From the NCBI GenBank assembly GCA_903929755.1, contig CAIYVZ010000048.1, positions 1 to 36,408 on the forward strand: a stretch of DNA of 36,408 nt. Direction: 5' to 3'. The position numbers were made by a program, and so were the translations under genes. Below the pieces are notes generated by a model, which saw nothing but the letters and a program-made list of their open reading frames with translations, searched no databases and was not told the origin of the DNA. Positions 26,465 to 33,985 of the stretch are shown one piece after another. The DNA is from an uncultured Acidobacteriia bacterium. GTDB lineage: Bacteria; Acidobacteriota; Terriglobia; Bryobacterales; Bryobacteraceae. Each line of letters begins with the position of its first letter. Position 1 is the stretch's first letter.

Positions 26465-26836
26465 GTGCGGGTCTTTCAATCCAGATGGTTTCAGCGTTTC
26501 TCGAAGAAAGAGGGGATCGCCGGTTCCGTCCTGTTTGAGGCGGTGTCACGGGCGGAGTTGGGGAGTATTGACGCGGAGCTGGGCGGCGAGGTGATCAAGC
26601 AGCGAATCGCCAGACCTCGGCAGGGGCGGTCGAAGGGCTATCGAACAATTATCCTGTTTCGGCGCGGAGCCAGAGCGTTCTTTGTTTACGGCTTTTCGAA
26701 GAGCCAGATGGCGAATATCAGCCGGGAAGAAGCGGCTGAATTCAAAGAGGCGGCGAAGCATGTGCTGGGGCTGTCGGAAAAACAGCTGGGGGAATTGCTG
26801 ACGCGCGGGGATTTTGTGGAGGTGACAGGCGAATGA
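26465..26836 (+). CDS. RelE/HigB-family toxin (COG4737-like)
   Basis: A 123-residue protein resembling type II RelE/HigB toxins, which are ribosome-dependent mRNA interferases. It starts with MRVFQSRWFQRFSKKEGI and has KQRIARPRQGRSKGYRTIILFRRG and ARAFFVYGFSKSQMANIS, the strand and helix pattern of this group. It ends in a helical tail (AAEFKEAAKHVLGLSEKQLGELL). The GTG start follows a GAGGAA site. Its stop overlaps the antitoxin start by 4 bases (ATGA), so the two are translationally coupled. Toxin-first order is typical of higBA-like modules. No catalytic residue is easily named by eye, so activity is inferred from family and partner. Confidence 0.85.
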   Translation: MRVFQSRWFQRFSKKEGIAGSVLFEAVSRAELGSIDAELGGEVIKQRIARPRQGRSKGYRTIILFRRGARAFFVYGFSKSQMANISREEAAEFKEAAKHVLGLSEKQLGELLTRGDFVEVTGE

Positions 26837-27150
26837 GCAAGAAATACCGTAGTGATGCGATGGCGTCGATCCATGAAACGATGGAAGCGCTGCACGATGT
26901 TGGCGCGATTGACAAGCAGACGATGCGGCATTTCGACGATGCCTGTTTGACTCCGGTCCGGCCACTTGCACCTGACGAAATTCGGGCAATTCGCGAGAGA
27001 GAACACGTTAGCCAGACGGTGTTTGCGAACTATCTGAACGTGACGACGAGCCTGATCAGCAAGTGGGAACGAGGGGAGAAAAAGCCATCGGGGGCTTCGT
27101 TGAAGCTCCTTTCGCTGGTTGAGAAGAACGGTTTGGCGGCAGTGGCTTAA
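26833..27150 (+). CDS. HigA-like helix-turn-helix antitoxin
   Basis: A 105-residue antitoxin that would neutralise the upstream toxin and repress the operon. The C-terminal half is an XRE helix-turn-helix: EIRAIREREHVSQTVFANYLNVTTSLISKWERG (about 49-81). The N-terminal segment (ASIHETMEALHDVGAIDKQTM) would contact the toxin. It resembles the COG2944 group that partners this toxin type. Start and toxin stop overlap as ATGA. Repression of the common promoter is expected but the operator was not identified. Confidence 0.88.
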   Translation: MSKKYRSDAMASIHETMEALHDVGAIDKQTMRHFDDACLTPVRPLAPDEIRAIREREHVSQTVFANYLNVTTSLISKWERGEKKPSGASLKLLSLVEKNGLAAVA

Positions 27151-27250
27151 CGGCCAGGGCTTCAGGCTGAGGGCCTAAAGGGGATTGGCGCGCTGAGCGA
27201 GCGGATTAGTGGATGGGGTAGGGCCCGACTGAAACTGATATTCTCCGAGT

Positions 27251-27457
27251 ATGGTAGCGACCATAACCATTGAACCTGGCAAGCGTTCTGGTGCGCCCTG
27301 CATTCGCGGGATGCGGATAACGGTTTGGGACGTACTGGGTTGGCTTGCCGCCGGGATGAGTGAACGGGAGATTATGGATGACTACCCGGAACTGCAACCA
27401 GCGGACTTCATTGCGGTTCACGAGTACGCCACCCTGATGGGGCATCGGACTGAGTGA
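27251..27457 (+). CDS. DUF433-domain protein (antitoxin-like)
   Basis: A 68-residue DUF433 protein. The family has a compact winged-helix-like fold and often accompanies a PIN-like DUF5615 toxin, acting as its antitoxin. Hallmark segments are IEPGKRSGAPCIRGMRITVWDVLGWLAAGMSEREI and the DDYPELQPADF motif. Length is standard. No DUF5615 gene follows. Instead a 53-codon frame begins 4 bp after the stop. It comes 100 bp after the HigA-like gene in the same direction, so two antitoxin-like genes sit in a row. It may be an orphan antitoxin, or the small downstream frame may replace the usual partner. Confidence 0.85.
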   Translation: MVATITIEPGKRSGAPCIRGMRITVWDVLGWLAAGMSEREIMDDYPELQPADFIAVHEYATLMGHRTE

Positions 27458-27461
27458 CGCC

Positions 27462-27623
27462 GTGGAAAATACCGACAAACTGGTATCCGTTCACGTGGAC
27501 GAGGGGTATCTTCAGGCGGAGCGTGGCGAACTGATTGACGCGGACGCGGCTCGCCTCGAAATCCAGGTGTTGAAAGCGGAATGGCGCTTGTCGCGGAAGA
27601 CCTCGCCTACGGTTTCAGGCTGA
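27462..27623 (+). CDS. Small ORF following DUF433
   Basis: A 53-codon frame starting at GTG (MENTDKLVSVHVDEGYLQAE) and ending KTSPTVSG. It begins 4 bp after the DUF433 stop, so co-translation is plausible. The sequence has a charged strand and a helix (ELIDADAARLEIQVLKAEWRL). This is loosely like short antitoxin or addiction-module proteins, but I cannot assign a family. Its last 17 bases overlap the convergent zinc-protease gene. It is too short for a PIN-like toxin. Confidence 0.45.
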   Translation: MENTDKLVSVHVDEGYLQAERGELIDADAARLEIQVLKAEWRLSRKTSPTVSG

Positions 27624-29973
27624 GAGCCTTTTGGATTTGCGCTTTGGCGGCTTCTATGTGGGCGGTGGTGGGTTTGTCGGTGGACTTGGGCAGGGCGGTG
27701 GTTAGCTCGGAGTCGAGGGTTTTGAGTTCGGCTCGGTAGAGGGCTTTTTCGTCGGTGTTGGGGCCGTTTAGTTTGGCTGTGGACGCGTCGAGGTAGCCCC
27801 GCTGCAGGTTCCTTCGGTAGGGGTCGATTTTGACTTTGGGTTGGGAGAGTTCCAGCCAGATTCCGGATCGCAGAGTGGCAAGGAACTCGGTAGGGGACCA
27901 TGCGGCGTTTCCGTCGATGGCTTCGTGCTCGGTGATTCTGGTGAAGCGGTTGGTCCCCATGAGGGAGTTGAGGACTCCGGTTTGCGCGTCGCGGATTCGG
28001 TTGAGAGAACCGGCGGGTTCGATGCGGCGGACTACTTCGGGGTCGATGAGCCAGGTTGGGGTTTGGAAGGCGTTCTGATTCAAGAAAAGGGCAGCCTGTT
28101 TTTGGCGGGCGCCTGATATGGGGGTGAAGACACGGCCCGCCTGGCCCGCGTTCTTTGACTGGGAGGTGGTACCTCCTACGATGGCGATTACGTGGTGGAG
28201 TTCCGTGCTCCACTGGGCGATGAGGGCGGTGTACATCTCCAGCAGGTCGTCCATGGGTTCGCCGGGTTTGGCGGTGGTGGCGGGGACGAGCATTTTCATG
28301 AGGCGCTGGAGGTTATTGTGGCCCAGGGTGGTGGAGGCGATGGCGTCCTGGTCACCGACGGCTTCTGCCAGGTCGCCGGTGTCGGCTCCCCAGCCTACGA
28401 GGGTGGTGTAGCGGAGCCAGGGGGTTTGGTCCTGATCCCGGGTCCACTGGTCGAGGGTGGGCTTTTCGTCCTCAGGCGTGGCTGCTTCCGGGATGGGGGC
28501 GTAGGCCCAGTGGATGGCCCAGCGGTCGTAGGGGCCTACGTGGGCGGGCAGCAGGTCAACAGGCATGTCGTCTTCGGGCTGGGCGACGTAGTTGAAGCGG
28601 ACGTAGTCCATGACGGAGGGGGTGAAGCCCATGGTGGCGACCCACTGCTTGTCGCGCACTTTTTCGTGGGGGTAGAGGGAGCTGGCTTTGAGGTTGTGCT
28701 CCATGCCGAGGGAGTGGCCGGTTTCGTGGGCGATGAGCATTTGGATGGCTCGGCCCATGGTTTCGTCCGAGAGGGGGAGTTTGGAGGCGCCGGGATCGAG
28801 GGGGGCGGTTTGGGTGAAGCACCAGACGCGGGCGAGGTTCAGCATGTTGTGGTGGAACTCGATATCGGCGTTGAGGATTTCGCCGGTGCGGGGGTCGTGG
28901 ACGTTGGGGCCGAAGGCGTTCTGGGTGGTGGTGGGGAGCCAGCGGATGACGGAGTAGCGGATGTCGCCGATGCTGAAGGCTGGGTCTTCGGCAGGTGCAG
29001 GGGCGTCGCGGACCTGCAGGGCGTTGCGGAAACCGGCGGCTTCGAGGGCGGGGAGCCACTCTTCGACACCTTTGCGGACGAAGGCTCGCCATCTTTCGGG
29101 GATGGCGGGGTCGAGGTAGTAGACGATGGGTTTAACGGGGTCGGAGATGGCGGCTGCGGGGTCCTTCTTTTCGAGACGCCAGCGGACGATGATGGCTTTG
29201 ACTTTGGCGCGTTGTTCGTCGCTGCCGTAATCGACGAGACCGGCCTGAAAGAGCCCGACGCGATTGTCGTAGAGACGGGGGAGCATGGGCTTTTCGGGGA
29301 GGCGAATCATGGAGTAGTGGACCTGGATGGTGGCGTCCCCGGGCTTCATGAGGCCGGCGACGATGGTCTGGTCGACACGGGTCCAGGTTTGGGTGGCTTC
29401 GGCTTCGAGGTTTTGGGGGTAGACGGCGACGTGGTCGAGCCAGGTGCGGGCACCGTCGAGGTGGCTGGCTCCGAGGCGGGTGCGGAGGTTGAAGGCGGCG
29501 ACGTCGGTGGTGAAGAGGTGGGTGACGTCGATGACGGGGGCACCATCGGGCGAGAGGGCGGCGACGTCGAAGGCCATGAGGATGGTGTTGGTGTTGGCGG
29601 CTTTGACGGCGGCGGCGAGGGGGGTGCGCGGGTCTGCGGTGGCGGTGTAGTTGACGTCGTAGAGGAGGACGCGCTGGCCGGAGAGGTGGAAGCGGATGAT
29701 GCGGTCGGCGGTGAGGAAGCCGTTGAAGCCGACGCCTGGCGGGGCCTGGACGACGCGGACGCTGAGGAGGAATTCGCGATCGAGTTCGGAGGGGGGGATT
29801 TCGTAGAGGCAGCGTTCGGGGAACTGGTGGACGATGAGGGCGCCGCGGGAGGTTTTGGCTTCTTTGGTGACGACTTTGTCGTAGGGTTGGGGGTCTGCCG
29901 CGGCGAGAGGGGCGGCCAGAGTGGTGGCGCAGAGGAGGGGCAGGAGGAGGGAGATGGACCGGGAGCGTCTCAA
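27607..29973 (-). CDS. Secreted zinc metalloprotease (DUF5117/DUF4953 type)
   Basis: A 788-residue exported protease. The signal peptide (SISLLLPLLCATTLAAPLAAA) is at the start. Residues about 30-210 correspond to the DUF5117-like region. The catalytic domain carries the metzincin motif HETGHSLGMEH, with His416, Glu417, His420 and His426 in place. The C-terminal third is helical. The family is frequent in Acidobacteriota and Bacteroidota; substrates are not established, though extracellular protein turnover is likely. It is monocistronic, its 3' end overlaps the small ORF after DUF433 by 17 bp, and its start is 31 bp from a divergent mini ORF. Confidence 0.92.
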   Translation of the reverse strand: MRRSRSISLLLPLLCATTLAAPLAAADPQPYDKVVTKEAKTSRGALIVHQFPERCLYEIPPSELDREFLLSVRVVQAPPGVGFNGFLTADRIIRFHLSGQRVLLYDVNYTATADPRTPLAAAVKAANTNTILMAFDVAALSPDGAPVIDVTHLFTTDVAAFNLRTRLGASHLDGARTWLDHVAVYPQNLEAEATQTWTRVDQTIVAGLMKPGDATIQVHYSMIRLPEKPMLPRLYDNRVGLFQAGLVDYGSDEQRAKVKAIIVRWRLEKKDPAAAISDPVKPIVYYLDPAIPERWRAFVRKGVEEWLPALEAAGFRNALQVRDAPAPAEDPAFSIGDIRYSVIRWLPTTTQNAFGPNVHDPRTGEILNADIEFHHNMLNLARVWCFTQTAPLDPGASKLPLSDETMGRAIQMLIAHETGHSLGMEHNLKASSLYPHEKVRDKQWVATMGFTPSVMDYVRFNYVAQPEDDMPVDLLPAHVGPYDRWAIHWAYAPIPEAATPEDEKPTLDQWTRDQDQTPWLRYTTLVGWGADTGDLAEAVGDQDAIASTTLGHNNLQRLMKMLVPATTAKPGEPMDDLLEMYTALIAQWSTELHHVIAIVGGTTSQSKNAGQAGRVFTPISGARQKQAALFLNQNAFQTPTWLIDPEVVRRIEPAGSLNRIRDAQTGVLNSLMGTNRFTRITEHEAIDGNAAWSPTEFLATLRSGIWLELSQPKVKIDPYRRNLQRGYLDASTAKLNGPNTDEKALYRAELKTLDSELTTALPKSTDKPTTAHIEAAKAQIQKALSLKP

Positions 29974-30003
29974 AGAATCATGCTACTCTGGCCGTGCGGA
30001 TTT

Positions 30004-30105
30004 ATGGAAGTTACGGCGCTGAAAGAGGCGATTGACGCCGAGGATTTCGCTCGCGTACGGACCCTGCTGCATGTGGCGGCGGAATATCCGAATTTGTTGC
30101 GATAA
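30004..30105 (+). CDS. Ankyrin-like mini ORF, probably truncated
   Basis: A 33-codon frame with sequence MEVTALKEAIDAEDFARVRT then LLHVAAEYPNLLR. This closely follows the first helix pair of ankyrin-repeat proteins. A full ankyrin protein has several 33-residue units, so this is either a relic or a very small protein. It lies 8 bp before the VOC gene. No strong ribosome-binding site is visible. Confidence 0.3.
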   Translation: MEVTALKEAIDAEDFARVRTLLHVAAEYPNLLR

Positions 30106-30113
30106 TTCAGGGC

Positions 30114-30512
30114 ATGCCGGAACGATTGGGTTGCCGCGACATTATTGCCTTCGTGATTATTGTGGATGTGGAACGGGCGAAGGCCTTTTATGGTGGGGTT
30201 TTGGGGCTGCGGCTGGTGGAAGAAGAGCCTCCGTTCGCCATAGTGTTTGACGCCAACGGCATCATGCTGCGGCTGGTAATTGGCAAAGAGCGGGCACCGG
30301 TGCAGGGAACCGTGTTGGGGTGGGAGGTGCCGGATATGGAGGCCTCCGTTACGGAACTGGAAGCGGCGGGTGTGGTTTTTGAACGCTACGGCTTTTTGCC
30401 CCAGGATGAACGTGGCATTTGGACGACGCCGACGGGCGCAAGGGTTGCGTGGTTCCAGGACCCGGACGGGAACACGCTGAGTATTTCAGAGCATCCGGAG
30501 CGGTTGGCTTAA
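30114..30512 (+). CDS. VOC-family (glyoxalase-like) protein
   Basis: A 132-residue protein with the paired beta-alpha-beta-beta-beta fold of the vicinal oxygen chelate superfamily, which includes glyoxalases, dioxygenases and resistance proteins. Visible family features are the opening RDIIAFVIIVDVERAKAFYGGVLGLRLV and the closing WTTPTGARVAWFQDPDGNTLSISE with a metal-ligand-type Glu. The first half lacks an obvious His ligand, so metal binding is uncertain. Its stop codon overlaps that of metW (TTAA, 30509-30512), leaving no terminator between the convergent genes. The substrate is unknown. Confidence 0.85.
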   Translation: MPERLGCRDIIAFVIIVDVERAKAFYGGVLGLRLVEEEPPFAIVFDANGIMLRLVIGKERAPVQGTVLGWEVPDMEASVTELEAAGVVFERYGFLPQDERGIWTTPTGARVAWFQDPDGNTLSISEHPERLA

Positions 30513-31144
30513 TCGTCCTGCTGTTTCGGGCCGAGGACGAAAACGGCGGTTTGGGCCATCAGGTTGGGCAGGACAGTGACGGGTGAGGAACCGGAGAGGA
30601 AGTAGCGCTTCTCTACGGGGAAGTGGTGTTCTTCGCAGAGACTCTCAAAATCCTGAATGCTGAGGAAGTGGATGTTGGGCGAGTTGTACCAATCGTAGGG
30701 GAAGAGCTTGGTTTTGGGGGCCTGGCCGGTGAAGAGCATGGACCAGCGGACGTTCCAGTGGCCGAAGTTGGGGAAGGAAATGATGGCGCGGTTCCCGACA
30801 CGCAGCATTTCGCTGACGACCTTGAGGGGGGAGCGGGTTTCCTGCAGGGTCTGGCTAAGGATGACGTAATCGAAGGCACCGTCGGGGTAGTCGGCGAGGC
30901 CTTCGTCGATATCGCCCTGATAGACGGAGACGCCGCGGGAGATGGCTTTGCGGACGAGGGAGGGGGAGATTTCGACGCCGCGGGCGAGGACGTGTTTGTG
31001 TTCGGTGAGCCAGGCGAGAACTTCACCCTGGCCACAACCCAGATCGAGAACACGGGTGGCGGGCTCGATGATACTGGCGATGAAGTTGAAGTCAGGCCGC
31101 TGTTCGAGGGAAACGCGCGGGGATTCGATGGCTGGGGTCGCCAT
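30509..31144 (-). CDS. metW: MetW, methionine biosynthesis protein
   Basis: A 211-residue protein with a Rossmann-like methyltransferase fold. The SAM-type motif VLDLGCGQGEVLAWL is at about 32-46. Other landmarks are GVEISPSLVRKAISRGVSVYQGDIDEGL, FDYVILSQTLQETRSP and ISFPNFGHWNVRWSMLFTGQAPKT, diagnostic for MetW. In several bacteria MetW complexes with MetX and raises its homoserine acyltransferase activity; independent methyltransferase activity is not established. Its start overlaps the metX stop as TAATG, so equal synthesis of the two is likely. Confidence 0.93.
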   Translation of the reverse strand: MATPAIESPRVSLEQRPDFNFIASIIEPATRVLDLGCGQGEVLAWLTEHKHVLARGVEISPSLVRKAISRGVSVYQGDIDEGLADYPDGAFDYVILSQTLQETRSPLKVVSEMLRVGNRAIISFPNFGHWNVRWSMLFTGQAPKTKLFPYDWYNSPNIHFLSIQDFESLCEEHHFPVEKRYFLSGSSPVTVLPNLMAQTAVFVLGPKQQDD

Positions 31145-32256
31145 TATGCTGCCCTCGCAGTGCGGGCGGTGCTGGCGAGGAAGCCGCGCACGAGTTCGGA
31201 TTGCTCGGCTATATCGACGAGGAAGGCGTCGTGACCGTAGTTGGAGGGGAGATCACAGAAGGCGACGTCGCCGTTGAGTTTGCGGAGGACGCGGACGATT
31301 TCCTGGGACTGGTAGCTGGGGTAGAGCCAGTCGGAGGTAAAGCTGATGACGAGGAAGCGGGTTTGGACGGTGCGGAAGGCATCGACCAGGGCGCCGGTGC
31401 CGTTGGCGAGGTCGAAGTAGTCCTCGGCCTTGGTGATGTAGAGGTAAGAGTTGGCGTCGAAGCGGGAGACGAACTGGGAGCCGCGGTAGCGGAGGTAGCT
31501 TTCGACTTCGAAATCGACACCGAAGTCGAAGCCGAATTTTTCCTTTTCGCGGAGGCGGCGGCCGAATTTTTCGCGCATGGACTCATCGCTCATGTAGGTG
31601 ATGTGGCCGACCATGCGGGCGACGGCGAGGCCGCGGGCGGGGGGCTTGGATTCGTAGTAGTCGCCCTGGTTCCAGTCGGGGTCGGCCATGATAGCCTGGC
31701 GGCCGACTTCGTTGAAGGCGATTTGCTGGGCGCTGTGGCGCCAGGTGGTGGCGACGGGGATGCAGGCGAGCACCATTTCGGGGTAGCTGACGGCCCATTC
31801 GAGGGCTTGCATGCCGCCCATGGAGCCTCCGGCGACGGAGAGGAGGCGTTTGATGCCGAGACTGAGGACGAGCATGCGCTGGAGGCGGACCATGTCGCGG
31901 ATGGTGATGACGGGGAACGAGAGGGCGTAGGGCTTACTGGTGGCAGGGTTGATGGAGGCCGGGCCGGTGGTGCCCTGGCAGCCGCCAAGAACGTTGGAGC
32001 AGATGACGAAGTAGCGGTCGGTATCGAAGGCTTTGCCGGGGCCGATCATGTTGTCCCACCAGCCGGGCTTGCCGGTGTCGTGGCTGATGCCGGCGGCATG
32101 GGCGTCGCCGGTGAAGGCGTGGGTGACGAGGATGGCGTTCGATTTTTCGGGATTGAGATGGCCGTAGGTTTCGTAGGCGATCTCAACCGGTGTGAGGGTC
32201 GCGCCGGAGTCGAGCGCGATACTGTCGAATTGAGCGATATCTGTTTGAACAACCAT
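31144..32256 (-). CDS. metX: Homoserine O-acyltransferase MetX
   Basis: A 370-residue alpha/beta hydrolase that acylates homoserine, the first dedicated step towards methionine. Landmarks are [11 protein letters not shown] (oxyanion region, about 46), [12 protein letters not shown], and the nucleophile Ser145 in [10 protein letters not shown]. The catalytic Asp is in TSDWLYP and the His in YGHDAFLVD. The family contains both acetyl- and succinyltransferases, which I cannot separate here, although the MetXW arrangement is common for both. It is the first gene of the metX-metW operon. A hairpin ending in five T lies 5 bp before the start codon and could affect initiation. Upstream space to the divergent gene is only 48 bp. 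Confidence 0.93.
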   Translation of the reverse strand: MVVQTDIAQFDSIALDSGATLTPVEIAYETYGHLNPEKSNAILVTHAFTGDAHAAGISHDTGKPGWWDNMIGPGKAFDTDRYFVICSNVLGGCQGTTGPASINPATSKPYALSFPVITIRDMVRLQRMLVLSLGIKRLLSVAGGSMGGMQALEWAVSYPEMVLACIPVATTWRHSAQQIAFNEVGRQAIMADPDWNQGDYYESKPPARGLAVARMVGHITYMSDESMREKFGRRLREKEKFGFDFGVDFEVESYLRYRGSQFVSRFDANSYLYITKAEDYFDLANGTGALVDAFRTVQTRFLVISFTSDWLYPSYQSQEIVRVLRKLNGDVAFCDLPSNYGHDAFLVDIAEQSELVRGFLASTARTARAA

Positions 32257-32261
32257 CTGTT

Positions 32262-32283
32262 AAAAAGCCCCCGGGGCAGCTTT
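32262..32283 (-). promoter_or_regulatory. Leader hairpin just before metX
   Basis: Read on the minus strand, AAAGC pairs with GCTTT around a CCCCGGGG-rich loop and is followed by a T run, like a weak terminator, 5 bp before the metX ATG. The G run that could serve as ribosome-binding site lies inside it. It does not match the SAM-II consensus I remember. A role in attenuation or translation control is possible but unproven. Confidence 0.35.
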
Positions 32284-32304
32284 GTCGATCCACTTCGCAC
32301 CATC

Positions 32305-33348
32305 ATGGTAACAATGGGGGCAATCCTGCTGGTTGCGTTGCCGCTGCTCGGGGCCGACTTCCAATATCGTGAAGCCTTGCCCGGTTACCAATACCAGTTT
32401 CCCCGCGACCACTTCGAACATGAAGACTTCCGCACTGAATGGTGGTATTACACGGGTAATGTGACGGATCAGGCAGGTAAACGGTTCGGGTTCGAGCTGG
32501 TGTTCTTCCGGCAGGGGGCGAAACCGGGGACGGGGAACCGTTCGAAATGGGCGGTGGAGGACCTGTATCTGGCGCATGCGGCGGTGACGGATGCGGGGGG
32601 GAAGAAGTTCTTGTTTGATGAACGGCTGAACCGGAAGGGGCCTGGGATTGCGGGGGCGAGCGCGGCGGAGGCCAGGGTGTGGAACGGGAACTGGCAGGTG
32701 AAGTGGGACGGGGAGAAGCAGACGCTGGACGCTTTGGGGACCGGGTATAAGTTTCACTTCGAGCTGACTCCGGCGAAGGGGTTGGTGATTCACGGGCAGG
32801 AGGGGATTAGCCGGAAGGCGGAGGGGAAGGGGCGGGCGTCGCACTATGTTTCGTATCCCAGGCTGGCCGCGGAGGGGTCGATTGAGATTGGCGGGGAGAG
32901 GCATGCGGTGACGGGCGGGGCGTGGATGGATCACGAGTGGTTTAGTGAGCCGCTTTCGGCGGAGCAGGCCGGGTGGGACTGGTTCAGTGTGCAGCTGGAG
33001 AACAAGAGGGAGCTGATGCTGTTTCGATTGCGCAGGAAGGACGGCACGATTGATCCGAATGCTTCGGGGACGTTTATTGATGCGGCGGGGAAGGCCCGGC
33101 ATTTGACGCGGGAGGATTTTACGCTGGAGCCGGGGGCGCTGTGGGGGAAGTATCCGATTGAGTGGCGGGTGAAAGTGCCTTCACTGGGGATTGATATTAC
33201 GGCGAAGGCTGTGCTGGCGAACCAGGCGATTGCGGCTAAGAATGCGGGGCCGAAGTATTGGGAGGGGGCGGTGGATTATGCGGGGTCGCATAAGGGGGTG
33301 GGGTATTTGGAGATGACGGGGTATGAGGGTGCGGTTCGCTTGAAGTAG
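32305..33348 (+). CDS. Secreted AttH/CrtC-like lipocalin-fold protein
   Basis: A 347-residue exported protein. The frame is open far upstream through metX, but the ATG at 32305 is the first start giving a signal peptide (MVTMGAILLVALPLLGADF). A second ATG three codons later is possible. The motif TEWWYYTGNV near 45 and the MDHEWFSEPL motif near 212 mark the AttH/carotenoid 1,2-hydratase-like lipocalin-type family. These are two-domain beta proteins often annotated as hydrolases or carotenoid hydratases. The substrate is unknown. No carotenoid genes are near, so CrtC activity is not supported. It is divergent from metX and lies 23 bp before the Uma2 gene. Confidence 0.82.
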   Translation: MVTMGAILLVALPLLGADFQYREALPGYQYQFPRDHFEHEDFRTEWWYYTGNVTDQAGKRFGFELVFFRQGAKPGTGNRSKWAVEDLYLAHAAVTDAGGKKFLFDERLNRKGPGIAGASAAEARVWNGNWQVKWDGEKQTLDALGTGYKFHFELTPAKGLVIHGQEGISRKAEGKGRASHYVSYPRLAAEGSIEIGGERHAVTGGAWMDHEWFSEPLSAEQAGWDWFSVQLENKRELMLFRLRRKDGTIDPNASGTFIDAAGKARHLTREDFTLEPGALWGKYPIEWRVKVPSLGIDITAKAVLANQAIAAKNAGPKYWEGAVDYAGSHKGVGYLEMTGYEGAVRLK

Positions 33349-33371
33349 GCAGACGGAACTAGAATGATGCT

Positions 33372-33977
33372 ATGGCGTTCGTGATCGAAGAAACGTGGCT
33401 GCCGGCTACTTTGACGGTTCCGCCGATGACCGATGAGCAGTTCGCGGCGTTCTGTGCAGAACACCCGGATCTGTTTTTTGAGATGACGGCCGATGGAGAG
33501 CTCATCGTTATGCCACCGAATTACACGCTGACGGGAATACGCAATGGTGAGATTTTTGGACAGCTGCGGGGCTGGGCTCGGATCGATGGGCGAGGCATCG
33601 CGAGTGACCCTTCCACGGGTTTTGTGCTGCCGAGTGGTGCCCGTCGTTCGCCGGACGCAGCCTGGATTCTGAACCAGCGTATCCGGCAACTGGCGCCTGA
33701 ACAGATGGAACGGTTTTGGCACTTGTGCCCGGACTTCGTGATTGAGCTTCGGTCGCATACGGACAGGCTTCCTGTTCTGCGGGCGAAGATGGGGGAATGG
33801 ATCTCGAACGGTGCTCAGCTCGGCTGGCTGATCGATGCCGAGCGGCGGGTCGTTGAAGTGTTTCGTTTGGATCGCGAGCCGGAAATCATTGCGGATGCGG
33901 ATGCGATCCAGGGTGAAGGGCCTGTGGCCGGGTTCACCCTGGAGCTGCTGCCGGTTTGGGATCCGCTGGGACGCTGA
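33372..33977 (+). CDS. Uma2-family putative endonuclease
   Basis: A 201-residue member of the Uma2/DUF820 group, which has the PD-(D/E)XK nuclease fold and is numerous in cyanobacteria and Acidobacteriota. Landmarks are MTDEQFAAFCAEHPDLFFEMTADGELIVMPP, GFVLPSGARRSPDAAWIL and the core CPDFVIELRSHTD, giving the Asp, Glu and downstream elements of the fold. The usual ExxS position here reads ELRS. The biological role of the family is not settled. It lies close after the AttH-like gene and runs tail-to-tail into the PQQ dehydrogenase with 8 bp between stops. Confidence 0.88.
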   Translation: MAFVIEETWLPATLTVPPMTDEQFAAFCAEHPDLFFEMTADGELIVMPPNYTLTGIRNGEIFGQLRGWARIDGRGIASDPSTGFVLPSGARRSPDAAWILNQRIRQLAPEQMERFWHLCPDFVIELRSHTDRLPVLRAKMGEWISNGAQLGWLIDAERRVVEVFRLDREPEIIADADAIQGEGPVAGFTLELLPVWDPLGR

Positions 33978-33985
33978 CCTGGCCG

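Noticed and set aside
28192-30105. A 637-codon plus-strand frame opposite the zinc protease
   Set aside because: Extremely Gly/Val/Asp-rich shadow of the protease gene, which has a signal peptide and an intact metzincin motif. Only its final 33 codons are kept as a separate mini ORF.
32257-32304. SAM riboswitch upstream of metX
   Set aside because: The leader is too short and does not match remembered SAM-I or SAM-II consensus features.
31201-32304. Upstream extension of the AttH-like gene as a 715-codon protein
   Set aside because: The extension is antisense to metX and Gly/Asp/Val-rich; a signal peptide begins at 32305.
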